This document shows, piece after piece, positions 46,017 through 54,398 of a stretch of DNA of 64,000 nucleotides (positions are counted from its first letter, which is position 1; each line of letters begins with the position of its first letter). The notes beneath the pieces were generated by a model. It had not been told where the DNA came from and did no database searches. It saw nothing but the letters and a program-made list of their open reading frames with translations. The translations under genes and the position numbers were made by a program. The DNA lies in the NCBI GenBank assembly GCA_040882645.1, contig JBBEAX010000085.1, positions 124,001 through 188,000 of the forward strand, given 5' to 3'. This DNA comes from JAUYIV01 sp040882645. GTDB taxonomy: Bacteria; Actinomycetota; Acidimicrobiia; Spongiisociales; UBA11373.

Positions 46017-46919
46017 ATGGACCTCGGCTACGACGGCGATCTGTTCCTGCTCGCGTTCGATCATCGGGGCAGCTTCAAGTCGAAGATGTTCGGGATCGAA
46101 GAGGCGAGCGCCGCCGACACCGCCCGGTTGAGTTCAGCGAAACGGCTCGTCTGGGACGGTTTCGAGGCGGCGATGGCCACCGGCCTGCCCGCCGGCGCCG
46201 GCGTGCTGGTCGACGAGGAGATGGGCGCCGACGTGGCGCGGGCGGCTCGCCGGGCAGGAATCCCCTTTGCGATGCCCGTCGAGAAGTCGGGTCAGGATAT
46301 GTTCGACTTCGAGTACGGCGACGACTTTGGAGCCCATATCGAGGAGTTCGATCCCACCTTTGCGAAGGTCCTCGTCCGATGGAACCCCGAGGACGACCCC
46401 GCGACAAAGGAGATCCAGGCCAGCCGCCTCGCCGCGCTCGGCACCTGGCTCCACGATCGAGGGAGGAAGTTCTTGTTCGAACTGCTCGTCCCCGCATCGC
46501 CCCGCCAGATGGAGCTCGTCGCCGGCGACATCGACGCTTACGACCGGCAGATCCGCCCCGCGCTGATGTTGGAGACCATCGACGAGCTTCGCGCAGCCGG
46601 GGTCGAGCCGGACATCTGGAAGATTGAAGGCATCGACGCCTCGGACGACTGCCGCCTCGTCGCCGACCTGGCTCGTGCCGGCGACCGCGACCGGGTGGCG
46701 TGCGTGGTGCTCGGGCGCGGCGCGGACGAGGCGAGGGTCGACCATTGGCTATCCGCCGCAGCACCGGTGGCCGGCTACGCGGGTTTCGCAATTGGCCGTT
46801 CGATCTGGTGGGAGGCCGTAGCCGGATGGCGGGATGAGCGGCTCGCCACCGCCGACGCCGCGTCTCGGATCGGCGAGACCTACCGGCGGTTCATCGACGT
46901 CTATCAGAGCGCCCGCTGA
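46017..46919 (+). CDS. DUF2090-type aldolase (IolC C-terminal domain-like)
   Basis: About 299 residues of the DUF2090 family, which also forms the C-terminal half of some IolC proteins and is linked to 2-deoxy-5-keto-D-gluconate 6-phosphate aldolase activity. Recognisable segments are LFLLAFDHRGSF, KFLFELLVPASPRQ, PDIWKIEGID and ACVVLGRGADEARVDHWL, then GFAIGRSIWWEAV. The family is a TIM barrel with a class I-like aldolase site. I start at ATG 46017; an upstream ATG at 45984 has no ribosome-binding site. pfkA follows one nt after the stop, so the pair may process sugar phosphates together. No other inositol genes are nearby. Confidence 0.83.
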   Translation: MDLGYDGDLFLLAFDHRGSFKSKMFGIEEASAADTARLSSAKRLVWDGFEAAMATGLPAGAGVLVDEEMGADVARAARRAGIPFAMPVEKSGQDMFDFEYGDDFGAHIEEFDPTFAKVLVRWNPEDDPATKEIQASRLAALGTWLHDRGRKFLFELLVPASPRQMELVAGDIDAYDRQIRPALMLETIDELRAAGVEPDIWKIEGIDASDDCRLVADLARAGDRDRVACVVLGRGADEARVDHWLSAAAPVAGYAGFAIGRSIWWEAVAGWRDERLATADAASRIGETYRRFIDVYQSAR

Positions 46920-46920
46920 G

Positions 46921-47937
46921 ATGTCCACGGTCGGACTTCTCACCGCCGGAGGGGACTGCCCGGGACTCAACGCAGCGATCCGCGCAGTCGTAGCGGCGGC
47001 GATCGCTGACGGCCATCGCGTAGTCGGCTTCCGCAACGGATGGGCGGGGGCGATGGACGATGACACCATCGACCTCGACCGGGACAGGGTGCGCGGAATC
47101 CTCGGTCGCGGCGGCACGATTCTGGGCACCTCACGACGGGACCCATTTGTTCATGGGAATGGCGCCGCTTCGATCAGTCCCACTCTCGGAAGGCACGGCG
47201 TCGACACCCTCATCGTGATCGGTGGCGATGGCACCCTCCGTACCGCCGCCCGCGTCGACGCGGAGGGGATTCCGGTGATCGGAATCCCCAAGACGATCGA
47301 CAACGACGTGCCCGCCACTGACGTGTCTTTTGGATTCGACACGGCGGTGGAGATCGCAACAGAGGCGATCGATCGGCTCACCACCACCGCCGAAGCGCAC
47401 AACCGCGTACAGCTTGTCGAGGTGATGGGCCGCACCCAGGGATGGATCGCGGTTCACGCTGGCATCGCCGCGGGTGCCGACGTGATCCTGATTCCGGAGT
47501 TCCCGATGCAACTCGAGGAGGCCGCCGAAATCATCCGCGGGCGCCACGAGCGGGGACGCAACTACTCAGTGGTCGTGGTCGCCGAAGGCATCGACAACCC
47601 CCGCGTAGCCCCGCCGCCGAAGGACGCGTACGGCTTCGAGAGGCTCGGTGGCGTGGCTTACGAGGTCGCTCCAATCCTCGAAGCACTCACCGGATTCGAG
47701 ACCCGGGTCACCGTGCTCGGCCATCTTCAACGCGGGGGGAAGCCGACTGCCCGCGATCGGGTGCTGGCAAGCCGGCTCGGGGCGGCGGCGATCGAGGCGA
47801 TGGCGCGGGGCGACCGCGGCATGATGATGGCGGTGCGCGGCAACGCGATCGTCCCCGTTCCGCTGACGGACCTCGGTGACGAGCCGCGCGGGGTGCCTCG
47901 TGAGTTGTACGAGGTCGCCCGCACCTTCTTCGGGTGA
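46921..47937 (+). CDS. pfkA: 6-phosphofructokinase
   Basis: A 338-residue PfkA-family enzyme phosphorylating fructose 6-phosphate. The N-terminal GLLTAGGDCPGLNAAIRAVV, the phosphoryl-donor site IGGDGTL and the catalytic PKTIDNDVPATDVSFGFDTA are intact, followed by EVMGRTQGWIAVHAGIA. The donor site has Gly (GGDGT), pointing to ATP rather than pyrophosphate, although the Lys in PKTIDND is shared with pyrophosphate-using relatives; this mixed pattern fits group III ATP-dependent enzymes such as that of Streptomyces. The start ATG at 46921 follows the upstream stop by one base. Convergent with rluD. Confidence 0.95.
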   Translation: MSTVGLLTAGGDCPGLNAAIRAVVAAAIADGHRVVGFRNGWAGAMDDDTIDLDRDRVRGILGRGGTILGTSRRDPFVHGNGAASISPTLGRHGVDTLIVIGGDGTLRTAARVDAEGIPVIGIPKTIDNDVPATDVSFGFDTAVEIATEAIDRLTTTAEAHNRVQLVEVMGRTQGWIAVHAGIAAGADVILIPEFPMQLEEAAEIIRGRHERGRNYSVVVVAEGIDNPRVAPPPKDAYGFERLGGVAYEVAPILEALTGFETRVTVLGHLQRGGKPTARDRVLASRLGAAAIEAMARGDRGMMMAVRGNAIVPVPLTDLGDEPRGVPRELYEVARTFFG

Positions 47938-47954
47938 TTCAGAGCGCTCGACGG

Positions 47955-48836
47955 TCAACCGAGGCCGTCGATCACTTCCTGGAGGTCGTCGGGCAACGGG
48001 CTCTCCACTTCCACCCGGGCTCCTGTGACGGGATGGTCGAAGGCCAGTCCGGCCGCGTGAAGAAACACCCGGGGAGCCCCCCGCCCGACCCCATACACCG
48101 CGTCTCCCACCACGGGTAGGCCGATCGCCCCGAGGTGGACCCGGATTTGGTGGGTCCGGCCCGTCTCGAGCCGAAGTTCGAGCAGTGTGTGCTCTGCCCA
48201 GGTGCCGAGGGTGCGGTAGTGGGTGCGCGCTGGACGTCCTTCGGGATCGACCTTCATCTCCATCGGCCGTCCCCGATCGCGGCCGAGCGGAGCATCGATG
48301 GTGCCCGTGGGGATGGCGGGGCGGCCCGCCACTAGCGCCAGATAGCGCCGTTCGATGGCGTGGGCGTGGATGGCCGCCCGCAGGCCTTCATATGCCGGCC
48401 AGTCGAGAGCAACGACCAGCAGGCCCGATGTCCCCCGATCGAGTCGGTGCACCAACCCCCATCGATCCTCGGCGCCGACGCCCCGAACCCGGGGCCAGCG
48501 ATGGAGGATCCCCGCCGCGAGAGTTCCGGTTCGGTTGCCGGCGCCCGGATGGGTGACGACCCCGCTCGGCTTGTCGATGACCGCCAGATGTGGATCCTCA
48601 TACCGCACCGCGAAGTCGACGACTTCCGGTTCCAGACTCGGGGCGGGAGCAGGCGGCTTGAATTCGACGACGCTGCCGGCCGCGAGCCGGTGCTTCGAGG
48701 TGGCAGGCGCCCCATCCACCACCACTTCCCCGAGGTCTACGAGCGACCTCGCCTGTGCCCGGCTCAGCCCCCCCAGCCGGGCGACTATCAAGTCGGCCCG
48801 CTCGCCGTCCAGCGCGGCCGGCACCTCGAACCTCAT
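47955..48836 (-). CDS. rluD: RluD-type pseudouridine synthase
   Basis: A 293-residue RluA/RluD-family enzyme. The S4 RNA-binding domain is N-terminal (about 13-60; RADLIVARLGGLSRAQARSLVDLGEVVVDG). The catalytic Asp is in VHRLDRGTSGLLVVAL, with ETGRTHQIRVHLGAIGLPVVGD downstream. Its target is probably 23S rRNA uridines as for RluD, but specificity within this family is hard to call. The ATG start overlaps the lspA stop (ATGA), the common lspA-rluD arrangement. Confidence 0.95.
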   Translation of the reverse strand: MRFEVPAALDGERADLIVARLGGLSRAQARSLVDLGEVVVDGAPATSKHRLAAGSVVEFKPPAPAPSLEPEVVDFAVRYEDPHLAVIDKPSGVVTHPGAGNRTGTLAAGILHRWPRVRGVGAEDRWGLVHRLDRGTSGLLVVALDWPAYEGLRAAIHAHAIERRYLALVAGRPAIPTGTIDAPLGRDRGRPMEMKVDPEGRPARTHYRTLGTWAEHTLLELRLETGRTHQIRVHLGAIGLPVVGDAVYGVGRGAPRVFLHAAGLAFDHPVTGARVEVESPLPDDLQEVIDGLG

Positions 48837-49312
48837 TCGCGCTTGAACGCAAGGAAGAGCGCCAGAAGCGCGCCGATCGTGATCGCCGAGTCGGCGGCAT
48901 TGAATGTTGGGAAGAAGGAAAAGGAGATGAAGTCCACCACGCCACCGTCGAGAAGGCCGTCGCCCCGGAAGACTCGATCGAGCAGGTTCCCCATGGCGCC
49001 ACCCAGTACCAGGCCGAGCGCAGCGGCCTCCGAGCGGTGAGGCACCTTGTGAACCACGATCACGATGAAGACGACGATCGCAACCGCCATCAGTGCGATG
49101 ATCGAACCGGCCCCCTGGAGCAGGTTGAAGGCCGCGCCCGTGTTCGTCACGTAATTCAACTGCAGGAAGCCGTCGATCAAGACGATCGGGTTTCCCGGCA
49201 GCACCGCGGACGCCCACCACTTGGTGAGTTGGTCGAGGACGACCACCGCCCCGGCGGCGACCAGCGCCGTGACTCTGGGGGTCAGCGCCGGCTGGCCGAG
49301 CAGTCGACGCAC
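48833..49312 (-). CDS. lspA: Lipoprotein signal peptidase
   Basis: A 159-residue aspartyl peptidase with four membrane helices that removes signal peptides from diacylglyceryl prolipoproteins, such as the binding lipoproteins in this window. Catalytic aspartates lie in GNLLDRVFRGD and FNAADSAITIG; the conserved NTGAAFNLL motif is present. I start it at the GTG at 49312, which overlaps the end of the TraR/DksA gene by 31 nt; the longer frame is a shadow of that gene. The ribosome-binding site is weak, suggesting translational coupling. Confidence 0.93.
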   Translation of the reverse strand: MRRLLGQPALTPRVTALVAAGAVVVLDQLTKWWASAVLPGNPIVLIDGFLQLNYVTNTGAAFNLLQGAGSIIALMAVAIVVFIVIVVHKVPHRSEAAALGLVLGGAMGNLLDRVFRGDGLLDGGVVDFISFSFFPTFNAADSAITIGALLALFLAFKRE

Positions 49313-49656
49313 AGTTTGGTGTAGGGGAGGGCGTCGAGCCTTGCCACCGGGATCGCAGAGCCGCACTCGGCACAGCGGCCGTAGGTGCCGTCCTCGATGC
49401 GAGTCACGGCCTCTTCGATCTTCGAGAGGATGTCCTGAGCGTTCTGCCACAGCGACAGCTCTTTTTCCATCTCGAAGGCCAAAGAGCCGCCTTCCGCGGT
49501 GTTCGGATCGGGGCTGCGATCCGAAGAAGTCTCGGTGAGCCTCACCTCTTCCCGCTCGGCCTCGATGTCACGAACCATCTCACCAAGGCGCGTTTGTTCT
49601 TCCTCGAGCCGTTTGCGGAAACGTTCCAGTGTGGATGGGGCGAGATCGCGTGCCAT
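49282..49656 (-). CDS. TraR/DksA-type zinc-finger protein
   Basis: A 124-residue protein with an N-terminal coiled-coil (STLERFRKRLEEEQTRLGEM) and a C-terminal C4 zinc finger (CAECG and CVDC separated by about 17 residues). DksA proteins bind the RNA polymerase secondary channel; the acidic coiled-coil tip here differs from E. coli DksA, so the effect may differ too. The start ATG at 49656 has a strong AGGGAGG upstream. Upstream of lspA and rluD in one operon. Confidence 0.93.
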   Translation of the reverse strand: MARDLAPSTLERFRKRLEEEQTRLGEMVRDIEAEREEVRLTETSSDRSPDPNTAEGGSLAFEMEKELSLWQNAQDILSKIEEAVTRIEDGTYGRCAECGSAIPVARLDALPYTKLCVDCSASRR

Positions 49657-49706
49657 GAGCCCTCCCTGCGAGCGAGCGACGATACCACGGGCGGCCAACA
49701 CCGGGC

Positions 49707-49734
49707 GCTACCCGCTGCCCGCTACCGGCAAGAA
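49707..49734. repeat. Heptad repeat GCTACCC/GCTGCCC/GCTACCG/GCAAGAA
   Basis: Four 7-nt units starting 10 nt from the DUF167 stop in mRNA sense, in the gap before the TraR/DksA start. They match the larger arrays at 50042-50287 and 54105-54138. Confidence 0.85.
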
Positions 49735-49744
49735 GGGGCGAACG

Positions 49745-50026
49745 TCAGCCGATCCCCAGCGACGATCGAGCGCTGGCGAGCGAAACACCCTCGATCAGCA
49801 CCCGTTTGCGCCTGGTGGTCGCGCCCCTCAGCAGTACGGCCCGATGCCCGGGAAAGCGGGCCTCCAACAACCTGACCACTGCCTGGTTGGCCCGCCCCCC
49901 TTCGGGCGGCGCCGCCACCCGGATACGAAGGGCATCGCCGTGCTCACCGACGATCTCGTCCTTGCTCGCCCCCGGCACCACCCAGACCGTGACCACCGTT
50001 CCTTCAGGATGATCCGATACCACCAA
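49745..50026 (-). CDS. DUF167/YggU-family protein
   Basis: A 93-residue protein of the DUF167 family (VTVWVVPGASKDEIVGEHGDALRIRVAAPPEGGRANQAVVRLLEA, then RRKRVLIEGV). The fold is known but the function is not. The frame opens with TTG at 50026 and GTG at 50023; a GGGGG stretch at suitable distance favours either. In actinobacteria DUF167 genes often lie beside yggT/sepF or ileS, as here. Confidence 0.9.
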   Translation of the reverse strand: MVVSDHPEGTVVTVWVVPGASKDEIVGEHGDALRIRVAAPPEGGRANQAVVRLLEARFPGHRAVLLRGATTRRKRVLIEGVSLASARSSLGIG

Positions 50027-50041
50027 GTCGACCCCCAGATC

Positions 50042-50287
50042 GCTACCCGCTGCCCGCTACCCGCTACCGGCAACAGGGCGCTACCCGCTGCCCGCTACCC
50101 GCCACCGGTAAGAACGACGTACGGTTTCGTACGAGTCTGCCCATTCTCGCTGAATGCTGAAGGCCGATTCTGCCTGGCCTCTCATGATCCACCGGATCAG
50201 CGCCCACTGTCTTGCGGGAGGCGGGTAGCGGGAGGCGGGGCGGAGCTTTCTTGCGGGAAGCGGGCAGCGGGTAGCCGGTAGCGAAGA
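50042..50287. repeat. Pair of complementary heptad arrays upstream of the ileS leader
   Basis: Left array 50042-50114 has GCTACCC/GCTGCCC/GCTACCG units in two blocks. Right arrays 50211-50243 and 50249-50287 have GGGAGGC/GGGTAGC and GGGAAGC/GGGCAGC/GGGTAGC units. The two sides are complementary across about 96 bp of unique sequence (50115-50210), in which I see no gene. Confidence 0.85.
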
Positions 50288-50313
50288 GCCCGACGCCCGC
50301 TCCTGTTATTCTT

Positions 50314-50562
50314 AGGTCAAGGCGTCGAAGAGGACGCCATCGGGTCGGGACGGGCTCAGCGAGCCGGCGAATGGTGTGAGGCCGGCGCCCCGGATTCGAT
50401 GGACATCACCTCTGAGCCGTGGGAAGAACGGGTCACCCCGCTTAGAACCCACCGACCTCCCCACGAGAAGGGGGCCATGAGCGGCCGTCTCCAGGCGGCA
50501 AGCCGGGTGGTACCGCGGGCGTCGAGCTCGTCCCGGCGGCACGACCGCCGACCGAGGACGAC
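50314..50562 (+). promoter_or_regulatory. T-box leader of ileS, probably translational
   Basis: The T-box core AAGCCGGGTGGTACCGCGG lies at 50500-50518. Upstream is a stem region with GGACATCACC, whose ATC (50405-50407) is the expected isoleucine specifier. Uncharged tRNA-Ile pairs with both sites and switches ileS on. No intrinsic terminator follows the T-box; instead the ileS ribosome-binding site (GAGGAC) follows within 45 nt, which fits the translational T-boxes known before actinobacterial ileS. A hairpin GGCGTC/GACGCC is at 50321-50338. A weak -10 candidate, TATTCT, is at 50307-50312. Confidence 0.92.
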
Positions 50563-53500
50563 ATGGCCGACTCATCGTTCGACCGGGCACCTTCGGATGT
50601 CTCGTTCCCCGCGCTCGAAGAGCAGATCCTCGACCTGTGGGATCGGATCGACGCGTTCCACGAATCGGTGCGGATGCGGCCCGAGGACAACGAGTTCACC
50701 TTCTACGACGGCCCGCCCTTCCCCACCGGGAGTCCGCACTACGGGAACCTCCTCGCCGGCGTCCTCAAGGACATCGTTCCCCGCTACTGGACGATGCGGG
50801 GGCACCGCGTCGTCAGACGTTTCGGGTGGGACACCCACGGTCTGCCGATCGAGCTGGAGGTCCAGGACGAGCTCGACCTCTCCGGGCCGTCGGACATCCT
50901 CGAATACGGCGTCGCCCGCTTCAACGAGGCCTGTCGCGTGCGGGTGATGGAGAACACCGAGGTGTGGGAGTCGGTCACGCGCCGTATTGGTCGCTGGGTC
51001 GACTTCGAGGATGACTACAAGACGATGGACACCGACTTCATGGAGTCGGTGTGGTGGGTGTTCAAGCGGCTGTGGGACGAGGGACTCGTCTACAAGGCGT
51101 TCAAGGTGCTGCCCTACTCGTGGGGCGCAGCGACACCACTCTCCAACTTCGAGGTCAACCTCGGCGAGTACCGCGACGTCGAAGACCCGTCCATCACGGT
51201 GCGACTCGCCGTGACCGAGGGCACCGGTCCGGTGCAACCCGGCGACCTGCTGCTGGTATGGACCACCACGCCGTGGACGATGCCGTCGAACCTTGGAGTG
51301 GCCGTCGGCCGCGACATCACCTACATGCGGATCGATGAGCCACTCGACGGCGAACCGGGGCGCCATTGGATCGCCGCCGATCGAGTGTCGGCGTACTGGC
51401 CGGAGGGCACCACGGGAACCGCGACGGCATCGGGTGAAGAGCTTCTGGGGACGCGCTACCGGCCCGCCTTCGACTATTTCGCCTCCCTCGCCGGTGAGGG
51501 CGCTTTCGTGGTCATTCCCAGCCCCGAGGTGTCCGTCGAGGAGGGCACCGGCCTGGTCCACATGGCGCCCGCCTTCGGCGAGGCCGACCTGGCGGCCTTC
51601 ACCGACGCCCGCCTCGACCACCTGCTGGTCGACCCGGTCGACGCCGAGGGGCGATTCACCGCGGCGGTCCCCGAGGTGGCCGGGGTGAGGGTGAAGGACG
51701 CCGACCCGGCCTTGATCAAGCTGCTCCGGGAACGCGGTGCACTGGCCCGCAGCGAGCGGATCACCCACTCGTATCCCTATTGCTGGCGCACCCACACCCC
51801 TCTCATATACAAGGCGATCCCCACCTGGTTCGTGGCCGTCGAGCGGATCCGCGACCGCATGGTGGAACTCAACGAGACCATCCACTGGGTGCCCGACCAC
51901 GTCGGGTCGAAGCGGTTCGGCAACTGGCTCGAACAGGCGCGCGACTGGGCGGTGTCCCGCAACCGGTTCTGGGGCTCATGTATCCCCGTGTGGGAGTGCG
52001 ACGGATGCGACGAGACCGTGTGCGTCGGCAGCATCGAAGAGTTGCGCGAGCGAAGCGGAGTCCTCGTCGACGACCTTCACAAGCACATCGTCGACGAGGT
52101 GACCTTCGGATGCAGTGCCTGCTCCGGGACGATGCACCGGGTCCCCGAGGTGCTCGACGTCTGGTTCGAGTCCGGGGCGATGCCATACGGCCAGAACCAT
52201 TACCCGTTCGAGAACAAGGAACGATTCGAGCGAGGATTCCCTGCCCACTACATCGCCGAGGGCCTCGATCAGACGCGGGGATGGTTCTACACGCTCGTGG
52301 TCCATGCGACCGCACTGTTCGATTCAGTCCCCTTCCGCAATTGCGTGGTCAATGGCCTGATCCTCGCCGAGGACGGACACAAGATGTCCAAGAGCCTCAA
52401 GAACTACCCGGACCCCCTGGTGCTGGTGGATTCGACCGGGGCCGACGCACTACGGGCGTACCTGATCAACTCCCCGGTGGTTCGGGCCGAGCCCCTGCGA
52501 TTCTCCGAGCGGGGGGTCCGCGAGGTGGTCCGCACCGTGATGCTCCCCTATTGGAATGCCTATTCGTTCTTCACCACCTACGCCGCGGCCGAGCGGCTCA
52601 CCGTTGATGACCTTGCCTCCGCCCCCGCCCCCGCCGACCGGCCCGAGATCGACCGGTGGATCCTCTCTGTGCTGCAGAGCCTGGTGAATCGGGTCAACAC
52701 GGAGATGGAGGGCTATTACCTGTACAACGTCATCCCCCCACTGATCGACTTCGTCGACGACCTGACCAATTGGTACATCCGCCGCTCGCGCCGGCGCTTC
52801 TGGACCGTCCGGGGTACCGACGCCGCCGACAGCCTGGCTGCCTTCGCCACCCTCTATGAAGTGCTCGTCACCTTTTCAAAGCTCATGGCCCCGGTCCTGC
52901 CGTTTGTGACCGAAGCGATGTACCAGGAGCTCGTCGTCGCCCGCAGGGCGCGGGCGGAGGACGGCCCCGCCAGCGTCCACCATGAGGACTATCCGGAATC
53001 GGACGACTCGCTGATCGACCGGCGCCTCGAGGCGGACATGGCCGCGGTGCGCGAGACGGTCGGCCTCGGGAGAGGGCTTCGGGTGACGGAGGGGATCAGG
53101 ATTCGCCAGCCCCTCGCCACCCTGACCGTCGTCAGCCACGACAGTGAGGTTCGTCAGGCAGTCGACCGGCACCGCGAGCTGGTTGCCGACGAACTCAACG
53201 TCAAGTCAGTGGTCACCTCGTCCGACGAGGGAAGCCTGGCGGTGGTCACCGCCAAGCCGAACTACCGCACCCTCGGCCCGCGCTTTGGGGCACGGATGGC
53301 CGAAGCAGCCGCGGCCATCGAGCAGCTCGCTCCTGCTGCCCTCAGCCGCATTCTCGAAGGGAAGACGATCGAGATACTCGGCGCCGAGGTGGGGACGGCC
53401 GACGTCGTGGTGGCCAGGGCGCCGAACCCCGGAGTGGCCGTGGCGAGTGGCGAGCGCCTCTCGGTCGCACTCGACACCGCCATCACCGCCGAACTCGCTC

Positions 53501-54033
53501 GGGAGGCGCTCGCCCGCGAGATCGTCAAGCTGGTGCAGGGCCAACGCAAGGATGCCGGCCTCGACGTCTCCGACCGCATCGATCTCTTTTGGGACTCGGT
53601 CTCGTCGGCCGTTGCGGCGGCATTCGAGCGCCACGCCGAATGGATCGCCTCGGAAGTACTGGCCGAAACAATCACCCGGGGCGAAGCCGGCGCGGACCAC
53701 GACGCGGCCGGAGAGCCGGTGGCCCTTCGGGTCGAGAGGTTCATCGCCAGGAAGACACCGAAACCTCCAAAGAAGGCCGCCGCCAAGAAGGTCACTCCCA
53801 AGACGAAGGGCAAAGGGGGACGCGCGGTTCACACCCTCCCCCACAACAAGGGCTGGGCCAACAAGCGCGCCGGCGCCTCCAAGGTGAGCAAGGTCTTCTC
53901 GACGAAGACCGCCGCCCAGAAGGCCGGTCGCGCGACGGCCATGCGTGAGAAGGTGGAGCACATCATCTACACCGCCGACGGGAAGTTGAGTGAACGAAGG
54001 TCGTACGGGAACGATCCACGCGGAAGGGGCTAG
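50563..54033 (+). CDS. ileS: Isoleucyl-tRNA synthetase with C-terminal DUF2188-like domain
   Basis: An 1156-residue class I synthetase charging tRNA-Ile. The HIGH-type motif is PTGSPHYGNL, the KMSKS motif is in EDGHKMSKSLKNYPDP, and the editing and anticodon-binding domains (SRRRFWTVRGTDAADS region) follow. The body matches the long, eukaryote-like IleRS type usual in actinobacteria. From about residue 1060 there is a Lys/Ala/Pro linker, and residues 1086-1156 match the small DUF2188 domain (LPHNKGWANKRAGASK at its start and SYGNDP near its end), normally a free protein. The reading frame is continuous with no sign of a frameshift. Expression is probably controlled by the T-box leader upstream. 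Confidence 0.97.
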   Translation: MADSSFDRAPSDVSFPALEEQILDLWDRIDAFHESVRMRPEDNEFTFYDGPPFPTGSPHYGNLLAGVLKDIVPRYWTMRGHRVVRRFGWDTHGLPIELEVQDELDLSGPSDILEYGVARFNEACRVRVMENTEVWESVTRRIGRWVDFEDDYKTMDTDFMESVWWVFKRLWDEGLVYKAFKVLPYSWGAATPLSNFEVNLGEYRDVEDPSITVRLAVTEGTGPVQPGDLLLVWTTTPWTMPSNLGVAVGRDITYMRIDEPLDGEPGRHWIAADRVSAYWPEGTTGTATASGEELLGTRYRPAFDYFASLAGEGAFVVIPSPEVSVEEGTGLVHMAPAFGEADLAAFTDARLDHLLVDPVDAEGRFTAAVPEVAGVRVKDADPALIKLLRERGALARSERITHSYPYCWRTHTPLIYKAIPTWFVAVERIRDRMVELNETIHWVPDHVGSKRFGNWLEQARDWAVSRNRFWGSCIPVWECDGCDETVCVGSIEELRERSGVLVDDLHKHIVDEVTFGCSACSGTMHRVPEVLDVWFESGAMPYGQNHYPFENKERFERGFPAHYIAEGLDQTRGWFYTLVVHATALFDSVPFRNCVVNGLILAEDGHKMSKSLKNYPDPLVLVDSTGADALRAYLINSPVVRAEPLRFSERGVREVVRTVMLPYWNAYSFFTTYAAAERLTVDDLASAPAPADRPEIDRWILSVLQSLVNRVNTEMEGYYLYNVIPPLIDFVDDLTNWYIRRSRRRFWTVRGTDAADSLAAFATLYEVLVTFSKLMAPVLPFVTEAMYQELVVARRARAEDGPASVHHEDYPESDDSLIDRRLEADMAAVRETVGLGRGLRVTEGIRIRQPLATLTVVSHDSEVRQAVDRHRELVADELNVKSVVTSSDEGSLAVVTAKPNYRTLGPRFGARMAEAAAAIEQLAPAALSRILEGKTIEILGAEVGTADVVVARAPNPGVAVASGERLSVALDTAITAELAREALAREIVKLVQGQRKDAGLDVSDRIDLFWDSVSSAVAAAFERHAEWIASEVLAETITRGEAGADHDAAGEPVALRVERFIARKTPKPPKKAAAKKVTPKTKGKGGRAVHTLPHNKGWANKRAGASKVSKVFSTKTAAQKAGRATAMREKVEHIIYTADGKLSERRSYGNDPRGRG

Positions 54034-54104
54034 TGCCAGCTCTGCCAGTTTCCTGCCAATTACCAATGGCCGGAGTGCGGTGACTGGAGATCTCTTCTGT
54101 TGCT

Positions 54105-54138
54105 GGCAGCGGGAAGCGGGAAGCGGGTAGCCGGCAGC
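54105..54138. repeat. Heptad repeat GGGAAGC/GGGTAGC/CGGCAGC downstream of yggT
   Basis: Five 7-nt units in the gap between the convergent ileS and yggT genes, starting about 5 nt after the yggT stop in mRNA sense. Nothing else gene-like is in this gap. Confidence 0.85.
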
Positions 54139-54143
54139 GCTCC

Positions 54144-54395
54144 CTAACAAATCACCGCAGACAGAATCCCCAAGCCGATCAGCAGGATCAGCGGCGAGAG
54201 GTCGAGGCCCATACCCCCGAGCCGTACCGGCGGTAGCAGGGCGCGAAGCGGGCGGAGCACAGGCTCGGTGACGGCGCGGAAGATGGCTCGCACCCGCGCC
54301 ACCGGATGGTCATACGAGACGGGGATCCATTCGAGCACGATCCGGGCGAAGACGACGATGCTGTATGCCTGGATGAGGAAGCAGAGGATCGTCAC
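54144..54395 (-). CDS. yggT: YggT-family membrane protein
   Basis: An 83-residue protein with two membrane helices and the YggT pattern (YSIVVFARIVLEWIPVSYDHP, then VTEPVLRPLRALLPPVRLGGMGLDLSPLILLIGL). Family members sit in the division gene neighbourhood and are linked to membrane or osmotic functions, not well defined. It follows sepF by 3 nt. The next usual gene, divIVA, is absent here. Confidence 0.92.
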   Translation of the reverse strand: MTILCFLIQAYSIVVFARIVLEWIPVSYDHPVARVRAIFRAVTEPVLRPLRALLPPVRLGGMGLDLSPLILLIGLGILSAVIC

Positions 54396-54398
54396 CGG

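Noticed and set aside
47938..47954. Intrinsic terminator between pfkA and rluD
   Set aside because: Only an 8-bp palindrome GAGCGCTC is present, with no loop or U-tract.
50115..50210. A small gene between the two heptad arrays
   Set aside because: No open frame with a credible start, ribosome-binding site or coding character.
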